Shown: positions 1 to 7,220, counted from the first letter of the stretch. The stretch is 7,890 nt of DNA from Deltaproteobacteria bacterium (GCA_020348625.1 CP070752.1:10805-18694); one strand, 5' to 3'. The notes: generated by a model not told the origin, from the sequence alone. Numbers and translations: made by a program.

Positions 1-280
1 CGGCGAGACCATGAAATCGTTTCTTGAGAGACTGGCGGGAGGGCGCTGTTCTTTTCGCGACTTGGGTATGGGGGAAACCGCAGCCCTGAGCCTGTCGAAG
101 GGAATGCGGAGGGGGCAAGGATCCCCCGTAAACAAGTCGCTGAAAAAACCAGCCCGTGAGCCTTGGAACGAAAGAAAGGGTTTCATGGCATGTGCCTATT
201 TCAATGGAAAAAAAGATATCCATGTCCCTCGGGCAAGCGTATTTACGGGGTTAAGGCAATGATCGAATATGATATTGGTT
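1..280 (+). repeat. Long-inverted-repeat element, copy 1 (left arm cut by window edge)
   Basis: Positions 2-188 match 7350-7536 with about seven substitutions and no gap (offset 7348). Beyond that the right arm continues to about 280 with weaker similarity. An inner inverted repeat is visible: CCATGAAATCGTTTCTT at 9-25 against the reverse complement of 172-188, with two mismatches. The right arm (about 172-280) is homologous, in inverted orientation, to the left arm of copy 2 (7255-7373), so the original unit had two long complementary arms. The core holds a G5/C5 hairpin (111-115 with 123-127) and the motif at 84-102. The 83-codon open frame starting at 11 is probably a by-product of the repeat: copy 2 has a stop at 7545-7547 and most codon differences change the residue. 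It could be a MITE-like element or a structured interspersed repeat; no transposase is present. Confidence 0.85.
84..102 (+). repeat. CCCTGAGCCTGTCGAAGGG motif in repeat core, copy 1
   Basis: This 19-base string is present unchanged in both copies (here and at 7432-7450). From general knowledge, it or its complement is highly abundant in many unrelated bacterial genomes, where it gives rise to spurious LSLSKG or PFDRLRA peptides in gene predictions. Its role is unknown. It lies between the two arms, near the centre of the element. Confidence 0.6.
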
Positions 281-313
281 CAGTGGCAGGTAGAAAACCC
301 TTATGGAGACGGG

Positions 314-332
314 CTCAGATCTTTCATCTGAG
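314..332 (-). terminator. Possible hairpin terminator at end of the operon
   Basis: CTCAGAT (314-320) pairs perfectly with ATCTGAG (326-332) around a 5-base loop, and the stop codon of the PHP gene (324-326) lies inside it. Read on the minus strand, the stem is not followed at once by a T run; a GGGTTTT occurs about 14 bases further on. It may end or stabilise the transcript, but the stem is short and the call is weak. The repeat's long hairpin arm just beyond (280-172) could add to termination. Confidence 0.3.
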
Positions 333-1385
333 ATAGACGGGGTTAGAAAAGATCCATGGCCTCCAGCCAAACGCCAACGTTCTCTTATATACCTCTACTC
401 TGTATACCCCCGGGGCTTCAATCTTCAAACTCAGTTCCCTCCCATAGTGCCTCTTCAGAAGTGATCCGTTTCTCACAATCCTGATTAACCCGCTTCCGGG
501 GGTTTTGATCGTTGCCACGCCTGGGCTGTACGGGGCCTCTTCACCCATCTCGAGTCTGCCTCCCCCTTTGTCGGTTGTAAAGAAGAACCGGAAGCCATGT
601 GCAGGGAACAGGCCGTCATGGGCAACGAAACACTTGCCCGTTTTGAGAGCATGGTACACGATCTCCCTGTCCGTGACGAAATTCCCTGTCAGGGGTGAAA
701 ATGTCAGTATGTGCGTGTTGATGGTTCCCAGCAGAAACCGGTATGAGAGGGGCCTGAACTTGAAAGGCCCCAGCTTTACGGCAGATCCGTGAGCATCCGA
801 TCCCCCTACAGCCACTACTCGGCCCTGTTGACAGAGGTTGTCCCACGTGGCCAGTGTCTTTTGGCTCGGAGCCTTTACCGTGTAAGTCCTAAAGATAAGG
901 TGGAATATCCCATGCCACAGGGTTTTGACGTTTTCCTTCCACCGAGAGCTGAAATTCCAGATCGAGATACCGGTAAACCCGTGTACCGACCAGTCATTCC
1001 AGGTATAGGCTGTGCCACCCTCCAAAAAGGGCATTCCCTTCTCAAACGGATGGGCCACGAACCCGAATCCCCCCTGGCCATTCACGGCATCGATAACCTC
1101 CTGAGGTGCGAGATCTTCGCCGCCAATCTGTTCCTCGATATCGAAGGCCAGATAATGATGAAATCGCGTGCCGATCTCGGAACCAACCAAAACCAGCACG
1201 CCCCTATAGTAGCCTTCTTCTTCACGATGCAGATCGGTGAGGTATGAATGGTCGTTGAGGGCTACGAAATCAAGGCCTACCAATCGTGCTACCACTGCAA
1301 TCTGTTGGGCGCTTGCATCACCGTCGGAATGGTCCGTATGGATGTGCATGTTGCCAACGTACTCATAAGGGGATGCTCGATTCAT
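324..1385 (-). CDS. PHP-domain metallohydrolase (CehA/McbA-like), 353 aa
   Basis: The product is a PHP-superfamily phosphoesterase or related hydrolase using a multi-metal centre. The expected ligands are visible in order: HIHTDHSDG (His14, His16, Asp21), LNDHS (His46), GSEIG (Glu70), the His76-His77 pair, AHPFE (His112) and GGSDAHG (Asp197, His199). After the PHP barrel, roughly residues 240-353 form a second region ending in a beta-rich segment (PGVYRVEVYK) and WIFSNPVYLR, a tail I associate with CehA/McbA-family metallohydrolases. There is no signal peptide, so it should be cytoplasmic. The ATG at 1383-1385 follows the TAA of the permease gene directly (TAAATG), with GAGGA a few bases upstream as ribosome site. 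Such exact abutment implies co-translation with the exporter. It is the last gene of the operon. The substrate is unknown; PHP enzymes hydrolyse phosphate esters, carbamates, esters or nucleic acids. Confidence 0.88.
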   Translation of the reverse strand: MNRASPYEYVGNMHIHTDHSDGDASAQQIAVVARLVGLDFVALNDHSYLTDLHREEEGYYRGVLVLVGSEIGTRFHHYLAFDIEEQIGGEDLAPQEVIDAVNGQGGFGFVAHPFEKGMPFLEGGTAYTWNDWSVHGFTGISIWNFSSRWKENVKTLWHGIFHLIFRTYTVKAPSQKTLATWDNLCQQGRVVAVGGSDAHGSAVKLGPFKFRPLSYRFLLGTINTHILTFSPLTGNFVTDREIVYHALKTGKCFVAHDGLFPAHGFRFFFTTDKGGGRLEMGEEAPYSPGVATIKTPGSGLIRIVRNGSLLKRHYGRELSLKIEAPGVYRVEVYKRTLAFGWRPWIFSNPVYLR

Positions 1386-3083
1386 TTAATCCTCGTAGGT
1401 GCTTAAGAACTTCAGCCCAGCGGCCATGGGTTTCTTCACGACCACGACATGAAGCAGAATGACCGCAACAAACGATCCAATAATCCACACCCACTGAAAC
1501 GGGCCTAGTGTCTCTTGCCTGAAGTGCGATGAGAGGATAGTATATACGGGTCCGGCCTCCAACGCAACGACCAGAGCTATGAACGCCGAACTAGTCATCA
1601 TATAGATCATGCCGCCGAACCCGGTTGCGACCTGGGCAATGCTTTCATGTTTGAAATTGGGGTAGACACCCCCCAAGCCTACCCCTAATGCAACGATGCC
1701 AAAGACCATAAGGAATATCGATACCGAGGATAAGACCATCATAAAGGCCGTTACTCGTAAGAGGTGGTTCGTGTAAATGATCAAAACCTCGGCCAAGATG
1801 AGCATGGGGATAAGGTAGGCAACATATTTCGACCACAAGAAACGCCTGGCCGAGAGCGGCGAAGAGCGGATGATCCAGAAGGCCCTCCCTTCGGAACTCA
1901 CCGCGGGAAAGATGAACCGCGCGGACAGGGCGGAGATAACGAACCCTGCCAATCCAATATTCAGGAAAGAGAGGGCATTCTGCAGGTAGACCGATTTGAT
2001 TGGGCTTCTTTCCAGGGGGAGAACGCTGAAATTATACAAATAGACCACCACCAAGGCACCCAAGAGCAGCAGTTGGGACCACTGGCTGTTGTCCCGAAAA
2101 AAGGCGCGCGCATCCTTTGCAATCAGAGAGGTGGTCTCCGGCGCCAGCGGTCTGGTGATCAATGATATGATCTTCTCGAGTAGCCTGCTCCCGGCGCGAG
2201 TTCTCCTTTTTGCCTCCTGCGCCTTTGAAAAACCGCTGAAATACACAATACCGGCTACCCAGGTACTTATCACCACCAGTGCCGCGGCGGTACTCCAGAG
2301 CAGCAGATGGCTCAGAATCGCGCCTTTTTGATGCCCCACCAGCTGCCCCCAAACAAGGTCTGTTACCCAGTGGCTCGGTAGGTACGGCGAATCAGGTGCC
2401 TTAAGGGCACCGAGGTACTGGGCCATGCTCATGAATGCATCTGGATTGACCAATCGCTCCGGCCTGAGGAATCGAAAAAGAAGATAGAGCCCGATAATGA
2501 GGATGATGGAAAGAAAGAAAACAACATCCCGTGCCCGCTGGGCCGGAAAGAATCTGACCAGAAGCATAGTCACCAGGATTCCTAGTCCTGCTGCGATTAT
2601 GATCAAGGGAAAAGACACATAGAAGAGGCCCACATAGTAGTCAAACCCCGCGTGGTAGACAACGCCATAGGCCAGCATTACCGGCAAGCCAAACACGACC
2701 AGCATCCACGAGCTATCAACTACCGTGTGGGCGGATCGACTCAAGAACACCTCGGTCAGGGTTGCCGGGGAGGCATGGCAGAGTTCAAGGTCCTGCGCCA
2801 GATAGAGATTTGAAAGTGCAGTGACGATGTGGCTGAAAATCAGAAGGGAGAAGAAAATGAGTATGACCATGGAGAGCAGATGGCGTGCGAGCGTATCACC
2901 GATCATCTCCTGAGATGAAAAGTAGAGCAGCACCTTACAAAAAAGGGCAAAGAGGATGAGCCAGAACACAAACACTGCACCGGCCAGGGTCATGATCTTG
3001 ATCTTGCTGCTGCCCTGTGACCTTTTGAGGCTATTCCTGAAACCCACAAACCTCGGGGCAATGAGAAGCCTAAAGGTGTTCAC
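1386..3083 (-). CDS. ABC-2-type exporter permease, 565 aa
   Basis: This is the membrane subunit of an ABC exporter. About twelve hydrophobic segments can be picked out, near residues 31-55, 68-90, 124-143, 150-175, 187-205, 262-283, 336-352, 372-396, 421-437, 446-470, 492-510 and 530-549. The soluble loops carry patterns typical of large ABC-2 permeases: SPATLTEVFLSR (105-116) in the first half and SEGRAFWIIRSSPLSARR (397-414) in the second, which suggests an internally duplicated permease that could supply both membrane halves. The start is GTG at 3081-3083, overlapping the ATPase stop as GTGA. A full AGGAGG (3096-3101) lies 12 bases upstream, slightly far but supporting this start. The partner is the ATPase encoded immediately upstream. 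The substrate is not predictable. Only the first one or two helices of the family are usually well conserved in position, so helix limits are approximate. Confidence 0.88.
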   Translation of the reverse strand: MNTFRLLIAPRFVGFRNSLKRSQGSSKIKIMTLAGAVFVFWLILFALFCKVLLYFSSQEMIGDTLARHLLSMVILIFFSLLIFSHIVTALSNLYLAQDLELCHASPATLTEVFLSRSAHTVVDSSWMLVVFGLPVMLAYGVVYHAGFDYYVGLFYVSFPLIIIAAGLGILVTMLLVRFFPAQRARDVVFFLSIILIIGLYLLFRFLRPERLVNPDAFMSMAQYLGALKAPDSPYLPSHWVTDLVWGQLVGHQKGAILSHLLLWSTAAALVVISTWVAGIVYFSGFSKAQEAKRRTRAGSRLLEKIISLITRPLAPETTSLIAKDARAFFRDNSQWSQLLLLGALVVVYLYNFSVLPLERSPIKSVYLQNALSFLNIGLAGFVISALSARFIFPAVSSEGRAFWIIRSSPLSARRFLWSKYVAYLIPMLILAEVLIIYTNHLLRVTAFMMVLSSVSIFLMVFGIVALGVGLGGVYPNFKHESIAQVATGFGGMIYMMTSSAFIALVVALEAGPVYTILSSHFRQETLGPFQWVWIIGSFVAVILLHVVVVKKPMAAGLKFLSTYED

Positions 3084-3811
3084 TCGCCCGTGCCCCCTCC
3101 TGTTATGCTGAGAAAAACCCGTTCCAGATCTCCCTTAACGCCTGCTTGTTTTTCGAGCTCCTCCACGGTGCCCGAAGCAACAATACGACCCTTGTTTACG
3201 ATGGCAATCCGGTTGCACACCTCCTGGGCAAGACTCAGGGTGTGGGTTGACATAAACACGGTTACGCCTTTGCTGGCCCTCTCCCTAAAGATCTCCTTAA
3301 CCAGTTTCGCCCCCCGTGGGTCGAGGGCAACCATAGGCTCGTCAACAATTATGACCTGTGGCCCGTGAATAAGGGCTGAGGCTATGATGAGCCTCTGTTT
3401 CATGCCATGTGAATACGATTCTATGAGCTCATCGCCCCATTCGCTTAACTCGAAGAGCTGCAGGAGATGGCGAATCTCTTGTGTTAACCTTTCCCCTTCT
3501 AAACCATACAGTCCGGCCTTAAACCTCAAGAACTCGACACCGCTCAGCTTTTCATACAGAAAGGGACGATCGGGTATAAGGCCGATTATCCGCTTGACCT
3601 CAGACGGCTGTCGAGCGATATCAAATCCATTTATGTGGATACTCCCACTGGTCGGCCGCAACACACCTGTCATCATCCTGATGGTCGTGGTCTTTCCTGC
3701 TCCGTTGGGTCCAATGAAGCCGAAAACTGTTCCCTTGGGGATATGAAGATTCACATCATCAACAGCTCTTATCCCACGGTAGGTTTTCGTAAGGTTCTTG
3801 AGAATGATCAT
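3080..3811 (-). CDS. ABC transporter ATP-binding protein, 243 aa
   Basis: The product is the cytoplasmic ATPase that drives the adjacent permease. All core motifs are present: Walker A GPNGAGKT (34-41), signature YSHGMKQR (133-140), Walker B VIIVDEP (153-159) with catalytic Glu158, D-loop ALDP (162-165) and switch His190 in STHTLS. At the Q-loop position the sequence reads GLIPDRPFLYEKLS, with Asp81 where glutamine is canonical; Glu or Asp here is seen in some ABC-2 exporter ATPases. The length and the short C-terminal tail fit the CcmA/COG1131 group. The ATG at 3809-3811 overlaps the transglutaminase stop by four bases (ATGA), and no Shine-Dalgarno sequence precedes it, so translation probably depends on coupling to the upstream gene. 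One ATPase gene and one long permease gene suggest an ATPase homodimer on a single-chain or dimeric permease. Confidence 0.95.
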   Translation of the reverse strand: MIILKNLTKTYRGIRAVDDVNLHIPKGTVFGFIGPNGAGKTTTIRMMTGVLRPTSGSIHINGFDIARQPSEVKRIIGLIPDRPFLYEKLSGVEFLRFKAGLYGLEGERLTQEIRHLLQLFELSEWGDELIESYSHGMKQRLIIASALIHGPQVIIVDEPMVALDPRGAKLVKEIFRERASKGVTVFMSTHTLSLAQEVCNRIAIVNKGRIVASGTVEELEKQAGVKGDLERVFLSITGGGTGE

Positions 3812-5286
3812 CGATACTCGAGGACGGTAAGGTTAAGGGTGCCGATCATTGCAGCGATCTGAATCTGCTTTTCAATGCCACCGTTGACCAGCTTAATGTG
3901 GGTAGCATCGGCCGGCATTTGCTTTAGTGTGGCATCCAACGATATCCAGGTGTGCACATGGGCCTCATTCCAGGCATGGTAATAGAATTTTCCGTCGCGG
4001 TACACCAAACCGACTACGATTCTGGCAGGGATACCCGCTGATCGCAGCAACGCAGTGACCAGCGTTGCATGTTCGTTGCAGTCGCCCTTTTTTAGGGCAA
4101 GGATCTGCTTTGCGTCTGGAATGGATACGAGCGGGACCTTATCGATATTCTCAAAAGCCCATTCCATGATCTTCTTGGACGCCACAAAAGGATCCATTGT
4201 CTCCTTGATTATTTCCCTGGCTAGCTCCTTTATCTCCCTATCTTCACACTGCACCAACAGCTCCGGCCTTAGGTTCTGCAATAACTCGGCATCGCTGCCT
4301 CTGTAAGGGATGGTATATGAGGCTGCAAACGGTGGACGCTCTCTCTCTACTGAAAGGATCTTGCCATAGAGAGTTTGTCTCGGGCCCTCGGCAGGTAGAG
4401 ACGGTGGAACATGGTCAAATTCAACCTTCAGGTAGGATAATTCTCGGGGGTTGTTTACTTTTTCATCAACCGTTATGGCTGAAAGGTCGTAAAAATCCAG
4501 CCTGCCTGACGTATCCAGCCCTAAGGGGGCCTTCATGGGGTTCGATCGAACCAAGGTAAACCCCATGAAACCCTCTTCCCGTAATGGCACCCCGTTTTCA
4601 TCGAGCCATATAAGCAGCGGCCTGCCCAAGAACTCCATCTCGAGCCGGAATGCCTTATGGGCCTTACCGTTGAGCTTAATTCGCTCTTTTGCCATCACCG
4701 TGACAGTCACAGGATTTGTGCTCATGCTCACCGGGTCAAAGAGGGGGAAGGTGAAAGACTCCCCCACCTGTAGCGTGCGGGGTCTGAAATATTGTGTCAG
4801 GCCGGCGCTGATCATGGGCTTTGCCGGTATCTTGATGGATCGGGTATCCTTTTTTCCCCGTTCCCCTACCTCGAGCAAAAGCTCCTCTCCCTGTACGTGC
4901 CCGGAGATCGTAAACCTTATGACGTCAGAGGAGAGGGAGAAGTGAAAGCGGTTTAATCGAAATGCTTCGTCAACCATTGCCCTCGTAAAGCTGAGGATCT
5001 GGTGTACCGAACCCATGAGATTCACCGTAAGGAATATCTCCTCCGTGATCTCAAATTCCTCCTTGATTTCAGTGACTCTCCTCACGGTATAACCGACCTT
5101 ACGTCCTTTGAGGAGGATCGCCATCCATTCCTCCGAGGCCTTCAACCCGCCCGGTTTGTGTGCAATCTGGGGAGGGGAAGTTGTCCTTGGGGTAAAATGC
5201 GTCTTCCTTACCAAGGCTGCCAGGAGGGACAGCCAGACAATAACGACGACGATTCCAGTAATCTTAAAGATCGATGATCTCCGCAT
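3808..5286 (-). CDS. Membrane-anchored transglutaminase-like protein, 492 aa
   Basis: The C-terminal domain is a transglutaminase/papain-like fold (PF01841 type) with the triad intact: Cys403 in KKGDCNEHA, His437 in YYHAWNEAH and Asp451 in ISLDAT. Bacterial members of this family act as proteases or amide-modifying enzymes rather than classical cross-linkers. The N-terminus has one strongly hydrophobic helix (about residues 8-26) after MRRSSIFK, so most of the protein should lie outside the cytoplasmic membrane. Between these, roughly residues 50-310 form a beta-rich region without a motif I recognise. Cys347, before the catalytic domain, could matter for folding. The ATG at 5284-5286 has only a weak AAGAAA-like ribosome site and no better in-frame start upstream. 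The gene overlaps the ABC ATPase by four bases, tying the enzyme to the exporter. It may process or handle the exported substrate, but that is inference. Confidence 0.88.
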   Translation of the reverse strand: MRRSSIFKITGIVVVIVWLSLLAALVRKTHFTPRTTSPPQIAHKPGGLKASEEWMAILLKGRKVGYTVRRVTEIKEEFEITEEIFLTVNLMGSVHQILSFTRAMVDEAFRLNRFHFSLSSDVIRFTISGHVQGEELLLEVGERGKKDTRSIKIPAKPMISAGLTQYFRPRTLQVGESFTFPLFDPVSMSTNPVTVTVMAKERIKLNGKAHKAFRLEMEFLGRPLLIWLDENGVPLREEGFMGFTLVRSNPMKAPLGLDTSGRLDFYDLSAITVDEKVNNPRELSYLKVEFDHVPPSLPAEGPRQTLYGKILSVERERPPFAASYTIPYRGSDAELLQNLRPELLVQCEDREIKELAREIIKETMDPFVASKKIMEWAFENIDKVPLVSIPDAKQILALKKGDCNEHATLVTALLRSAGIPARIVVGLVYRDGKFYYHAWNEAHVHTWISLDATLKQMPADATHIKLVNGGIEKQIQIAAMIGTLNLTVLEYR

Positions 5287-5352
5287 GATGGTTTTCTTGA
5301 GGTTTCTTGGTAGGTTGGGTTCTGGAAGCAGCAGGTCTTGAGCAGCAACGAT

Positions 5353-6000
5353 TCATCCGATTCTGTCAACCAGATTTCGGGAATTGGCAAGCAGCTCATC
5401 GAGCGCATCGTCACCCAGACCACTTCCGCGGGCAACCCGGTAAGCAAATTGGCGGGTCATAAGGTCGGAAATGGAATGGGCGTCTGAGTTCAGCACGAGC
5501 CGTGCACCGAAATCCTTTGCCAACCGAGCGAGATAGCCATTGGTAAGGCTGTGGCCCTGGCGAGATGATATCTCCAGGTACACGCCCTTTTCAACGGCAA
5601 GTTCGACGTCCTCACGGGATATCAGGCCAGGATGGGCCAGGATATCAACTCCCGAAAGGATCGCTGCCTTGTTAGTCCCCTCGGGCACCGGTTCTACAAT
5701 AGTCTCACCGTGAACCAGAACGATCTCCGACCCCAGTTCCCGTGCCTTGATTACCAAAGATTCGATTAAGATTGGCGGTGCATAGGTGATTTCAACGCCC
5801 GGGATAACCCGAACGGACTGTCGTGGATTAAGATCCTTTGCTGCCTGCACCATGCGGGGGACCACAAAATCAAGGTTGGAAGAATCGACATGATCGGTTA
5901 TGGCAACGCACGAATACCCCATCTCCTCAAAGCGTCGAATGAGCTCCGACGGAAGTAATTCGCCATCACTGAACAGCGAGTGGGTATGCAGATCTATCAT
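5353..6000 (-). CDS. PHP-domain phosphoesterase, histidinol-phosphatase-like, 215 aa
   Basis: This is a compact PHP phosphoesterase consisting of little more than the catalytic barrel. Metal ligands are seen in IDLHTHSLFSDG (His5, His7, Asp12), AITDH (His37), PGVEIT (Glu70), LVHGE (His97), LAHPG (His123) and NSDAH (Asp173, His175), so the active site looks complete. Databases usually name such proteins histidinol-phosphate phosphatase domain proteins, but no histidine biosynthesis gene is nearby, so that specific activity is unsupported. It is cytoplasmic. The ATG at 5998-6000 lacks any Shine-Dalgarno sequence (CGTAAGACTTTTCGTCG precedes it) and overlaps by four bases the stop of a 23-codon frame (5997-6068) that does have one, which suggests translational coupling. 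It lies 65 bases upstream of the transglutaminase gene. Confidence 0.9.
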   Translation of the reverse strand: MIDLHTHSLFSDGELLPSELIRRFEEMGYSCVAITDHVDSSNLDFVVPRMVQAAKDLNPRQSVRVIPGVEITYAPPILIESLVIKARELGSEIVLVHGETIVEPVPEGTNKAAILSGVDILAHPGLISREDVELAVEKGVYLEISSRQGHSLTNGYLARLAKDFGARLVLNSDAHSISDLMTRQFAYRVARGSGLGDDALDELLANSRNLVDRIG

Positions 6001-6068
6001 CGACGAAAAGTCTTACGAGGCGTTGTGGCTGGAATGAGCAGTACCTGAGGGCGGCCCAAACTCTTCAT
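5997..6068 (-). CDS. Possible 23-residue peptide coupled to the PHP gene
   Basis: A short frame begins at ATG 6066-6068 with an AAGGA ribosome site 9 bases upstream, and ends in TGA overlapping the start of the PHP gene as ATGA. The peptide begins MKSLGRPQVLLIPATTP and ends RKTFRR, so it is basic, with five Arg/Lys in the last seven residues or so. It has no stretch long enough for a membrane helix. Because the PHP gene itself has no ribosome site, this frame may serve mainly to deliver ribosomes to it, or encode a real small protein. I do not recognise a homologue. The alternative is a chance open frame of this length, which is common; the ribosome site and exact overlap are what favour it. 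Confidence 0.4.
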   Translation of the reverse strand: MKSLGRPQVLLIPATTPRKTFRR

Positions 6069-6108
6069 GTTGATTATTCCTTGCCCTGCCGTAGATGACT
6101 GAAAGACA

Positions 6109-6612
6109 TCACATCTTGTATTTGCCGAAATCCTCTGGCTTGAGTTTCTCCAATACATCTTGCCACTTCTTTCCTTTTTCACTCTTATCTGCCGGCTCAG
6201 ACTGAACACTGGCTTCAATCTGCTTAGACTTCTTCAACACCTCCTCCGCAACGAATATAGGCGCCTTTGTCCTGAGCGCTACTGCAATAGCGTCACTTGG
6301 CCGAGAGTCAATGGACAGCGGTTTACCTTGGCTCGTCAGGTGAATCATTGCATAGTAAGTGTTATCCTTGAGATCACATATCTCGATCTTATTTACCTTG
6401 GTATCCGTCTTGTCCATGATGTTCTTCAAGAGGTCGTGAGTCATAGGCCTTGAGAAGGTCACCCCCTCGATTTCGCTGGCAATCGCTGTGGCCTCGAGCA
6501 GGCCTATCCAAATGGGCAACGTCTGATCCCCATCGATCTCCTTCAAGATAACCATAGGGCTATTTGTTACCGGATCCATATTGAGAGATGATATCATCAC
6601 TGCCTTGAGCAT
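6109..6612 (-). CDS. Bifunctional nuclease (DUF151/BFN) family protein, 167 aa
   Basis: The product belongs to the DUF151/BFN family (PF02577), whose plant members have been reported to have DNase and RNase activity; the role of bacterial members is poorly defined. Family hallmarks are LPIWIGLLEATAI (32-44), a RPMTHDLL segment (55-62) and SRPSDAIAVALR (103-114), the most conserved block. The C-terminal tail from about 130 onward is charged and lysine-rich (SEPADKSEKGKK) and probably flexible. Length fits the family. The ATG at 6610-6612 is preceded by AAGGGGAG with about 6 bases of spacing, a strong ribosome site. A good promoter lies about 45-75 bases upstream, so this is likely the first gene of the transcript running to position 324. 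It ends 40 bases before the mini-gene. Its link to the exporter genes may be only shared transcription. Confidence 0.92.
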   Translation of the reverse strand: MLKAVMISSLNMDPVTNSPMVILKEIDGDQTLPIWIGLLEATAIASEIEGVTFSRPMTHDLLKNIMDKTDTKVNKIEICDLKDNTYYAMIHLTSQGKPLSIDSRPSDAIAVALRTKAPIFVAEEVLKKSKQIEASVQSEPADKSEKGKKWQDVLEKLKPEDFGKYKM

Positions 6613-6657
6613 ACAATTCTCCCCTTATCGTGCTGTGAATATTGACTACCTTACTGT

Positions 6658-6686
6658 TTTTTAATGCAACTCACTCCTCTTGTCAA
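6658..6686 (-). promoter_or_regulatory. Sigma70-type promoter of the DUF151 operon
   Basis: On the minus strand TTGACA (6681-6686), a perfect -35 box, is followed after 17 bases by TAAAAA (6658-6663), a 4/6 match to the -10 consensus. The predicted start near 6650 would give a leader of about 40 bases before the DUF151 ATG. No operator or riboswitch-like structure is seen in the leader. Confidence 0.6.
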
Positions 6687-6869
6687 CACTACTTTAAAGG
6701 CGCCATAGCATCGCCCTCGAGATCGATTGTTCTGCAGGGCAACGTGCCTACTGGCTCTCCCGCGTTCACCGGGACACTCCTCCATTCAGCATGAGCAGCT
6801 TGGAATTGTACTAAGCGAAAAACGTGCCAATCATTCAGCCCCGATTCAGGTAAAACCTATGCCAGCCGG

Positions 6870-7220
6870 CTATGGGCCTTTCCGGTCGTCCTTCCTCCGT
6901 TTCGCAAACGGGACTACCTTGCTGCCCTTGGCCGTACGTGTCCCCTCGGGTATCTCCGTCTTATCTTCTCGCTCATACGAATCAGTGTCAAGCGGCCTGA
7001 CAGGTTCAATCCGTAACGGATTCCCTTCCATAGTGAACGGCACCCCGTTTAGGTACTCTTCTCTCAAGATCCAAGTAACCGCTGTAAGGGGAATAGCCAA
7101 GATCAAGAGCTTTACGTGAAACCAGTCCTTCTTGATATCAGGTTCGATTGAATCAATCCTCGCAAAAAATGAAGGCTCTTCCTTAAAATGGATCAAAACC
7201 ACATCACCTATCCCGGCCAT
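6870..7220 (-). CDS. Conserved-looking hypothetical protein, 116 aa
   Basis: I do not assign a function. The protein starts MAGIGDVVLIHFKEEPSFFARIDSI in pieces that read like a small beta-barrel (residues 4-55): GDVVLIHF, FARIDSIEPDIKKDWF and VKLLILAIPLTAVTWILR. The hydrophobic run 37-51 is probably beta strand rather than a membrane helix. Residues 56-73 contain a GVPFTMEGNPLRIEPV segment, and from 77 to the end the chain is charged and likely disordered, ending in a KRRKDDRK cluster. The ATG at 7218-7220 has AGAGGG about 6 bases upstream, a convincing ribosome site. My impression is that similar short proteins occur in deltaproteobacterial genomes, but I cannot check this. It is separated from the DUF151 gene by 257 bases containing that gene's promoter, so it is probably its own unit. 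No convincing promoter was found for it; the repeat arm lies just upstream. Confidence 0.7.
   Translation of the reverse strand: MAGIGDVVLIHFKEEPSFFARIDSIEPDIKKDWFHVKLLILAIPLTAVTWILREEYLNGVPFTMEGNPLRIEPVRPLDTDSYEREDKTEIPEGTRTAKGSKVVPFAKRRKDDRKGP

Noticed and set aside
11..262. Open frame of 83 codons in copy 1 (and 62 codons at 7359-7547, 79 codons on the minus strand at 7295-7534) beginning MKSFL
   Set aside because: The frames arise from the repeat and its palindrome, are open on both strands, end at different points, and most differences between copies change the residue. The LSLSKG and PFDRLRA peptides are typical of the repeat motif, not of a protein family.
5997..6218. 73-codon minus-strand frame starting at 6218
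   Set aside because: Its first part overlaps the DUF151 gene in another frame; only the last 23 codons, with their own ribosome site, are worth keeping.
6751..6790. tRNA-like look of CGCGTTCACCGGGACACTCC
   Set aside because: Only a 5-base stem with a 7-base loop (6758-6762 with 6770-6774) forms; no cloverleaf, anticodon arm or acceptor stem can be built.
6727..7119. 130-codon plus-strand frame
   Set aside because: It lies largely opposite the better supported minus-strand gene at 6870-7220, shows no family pattern and has no convincing ribosome site.
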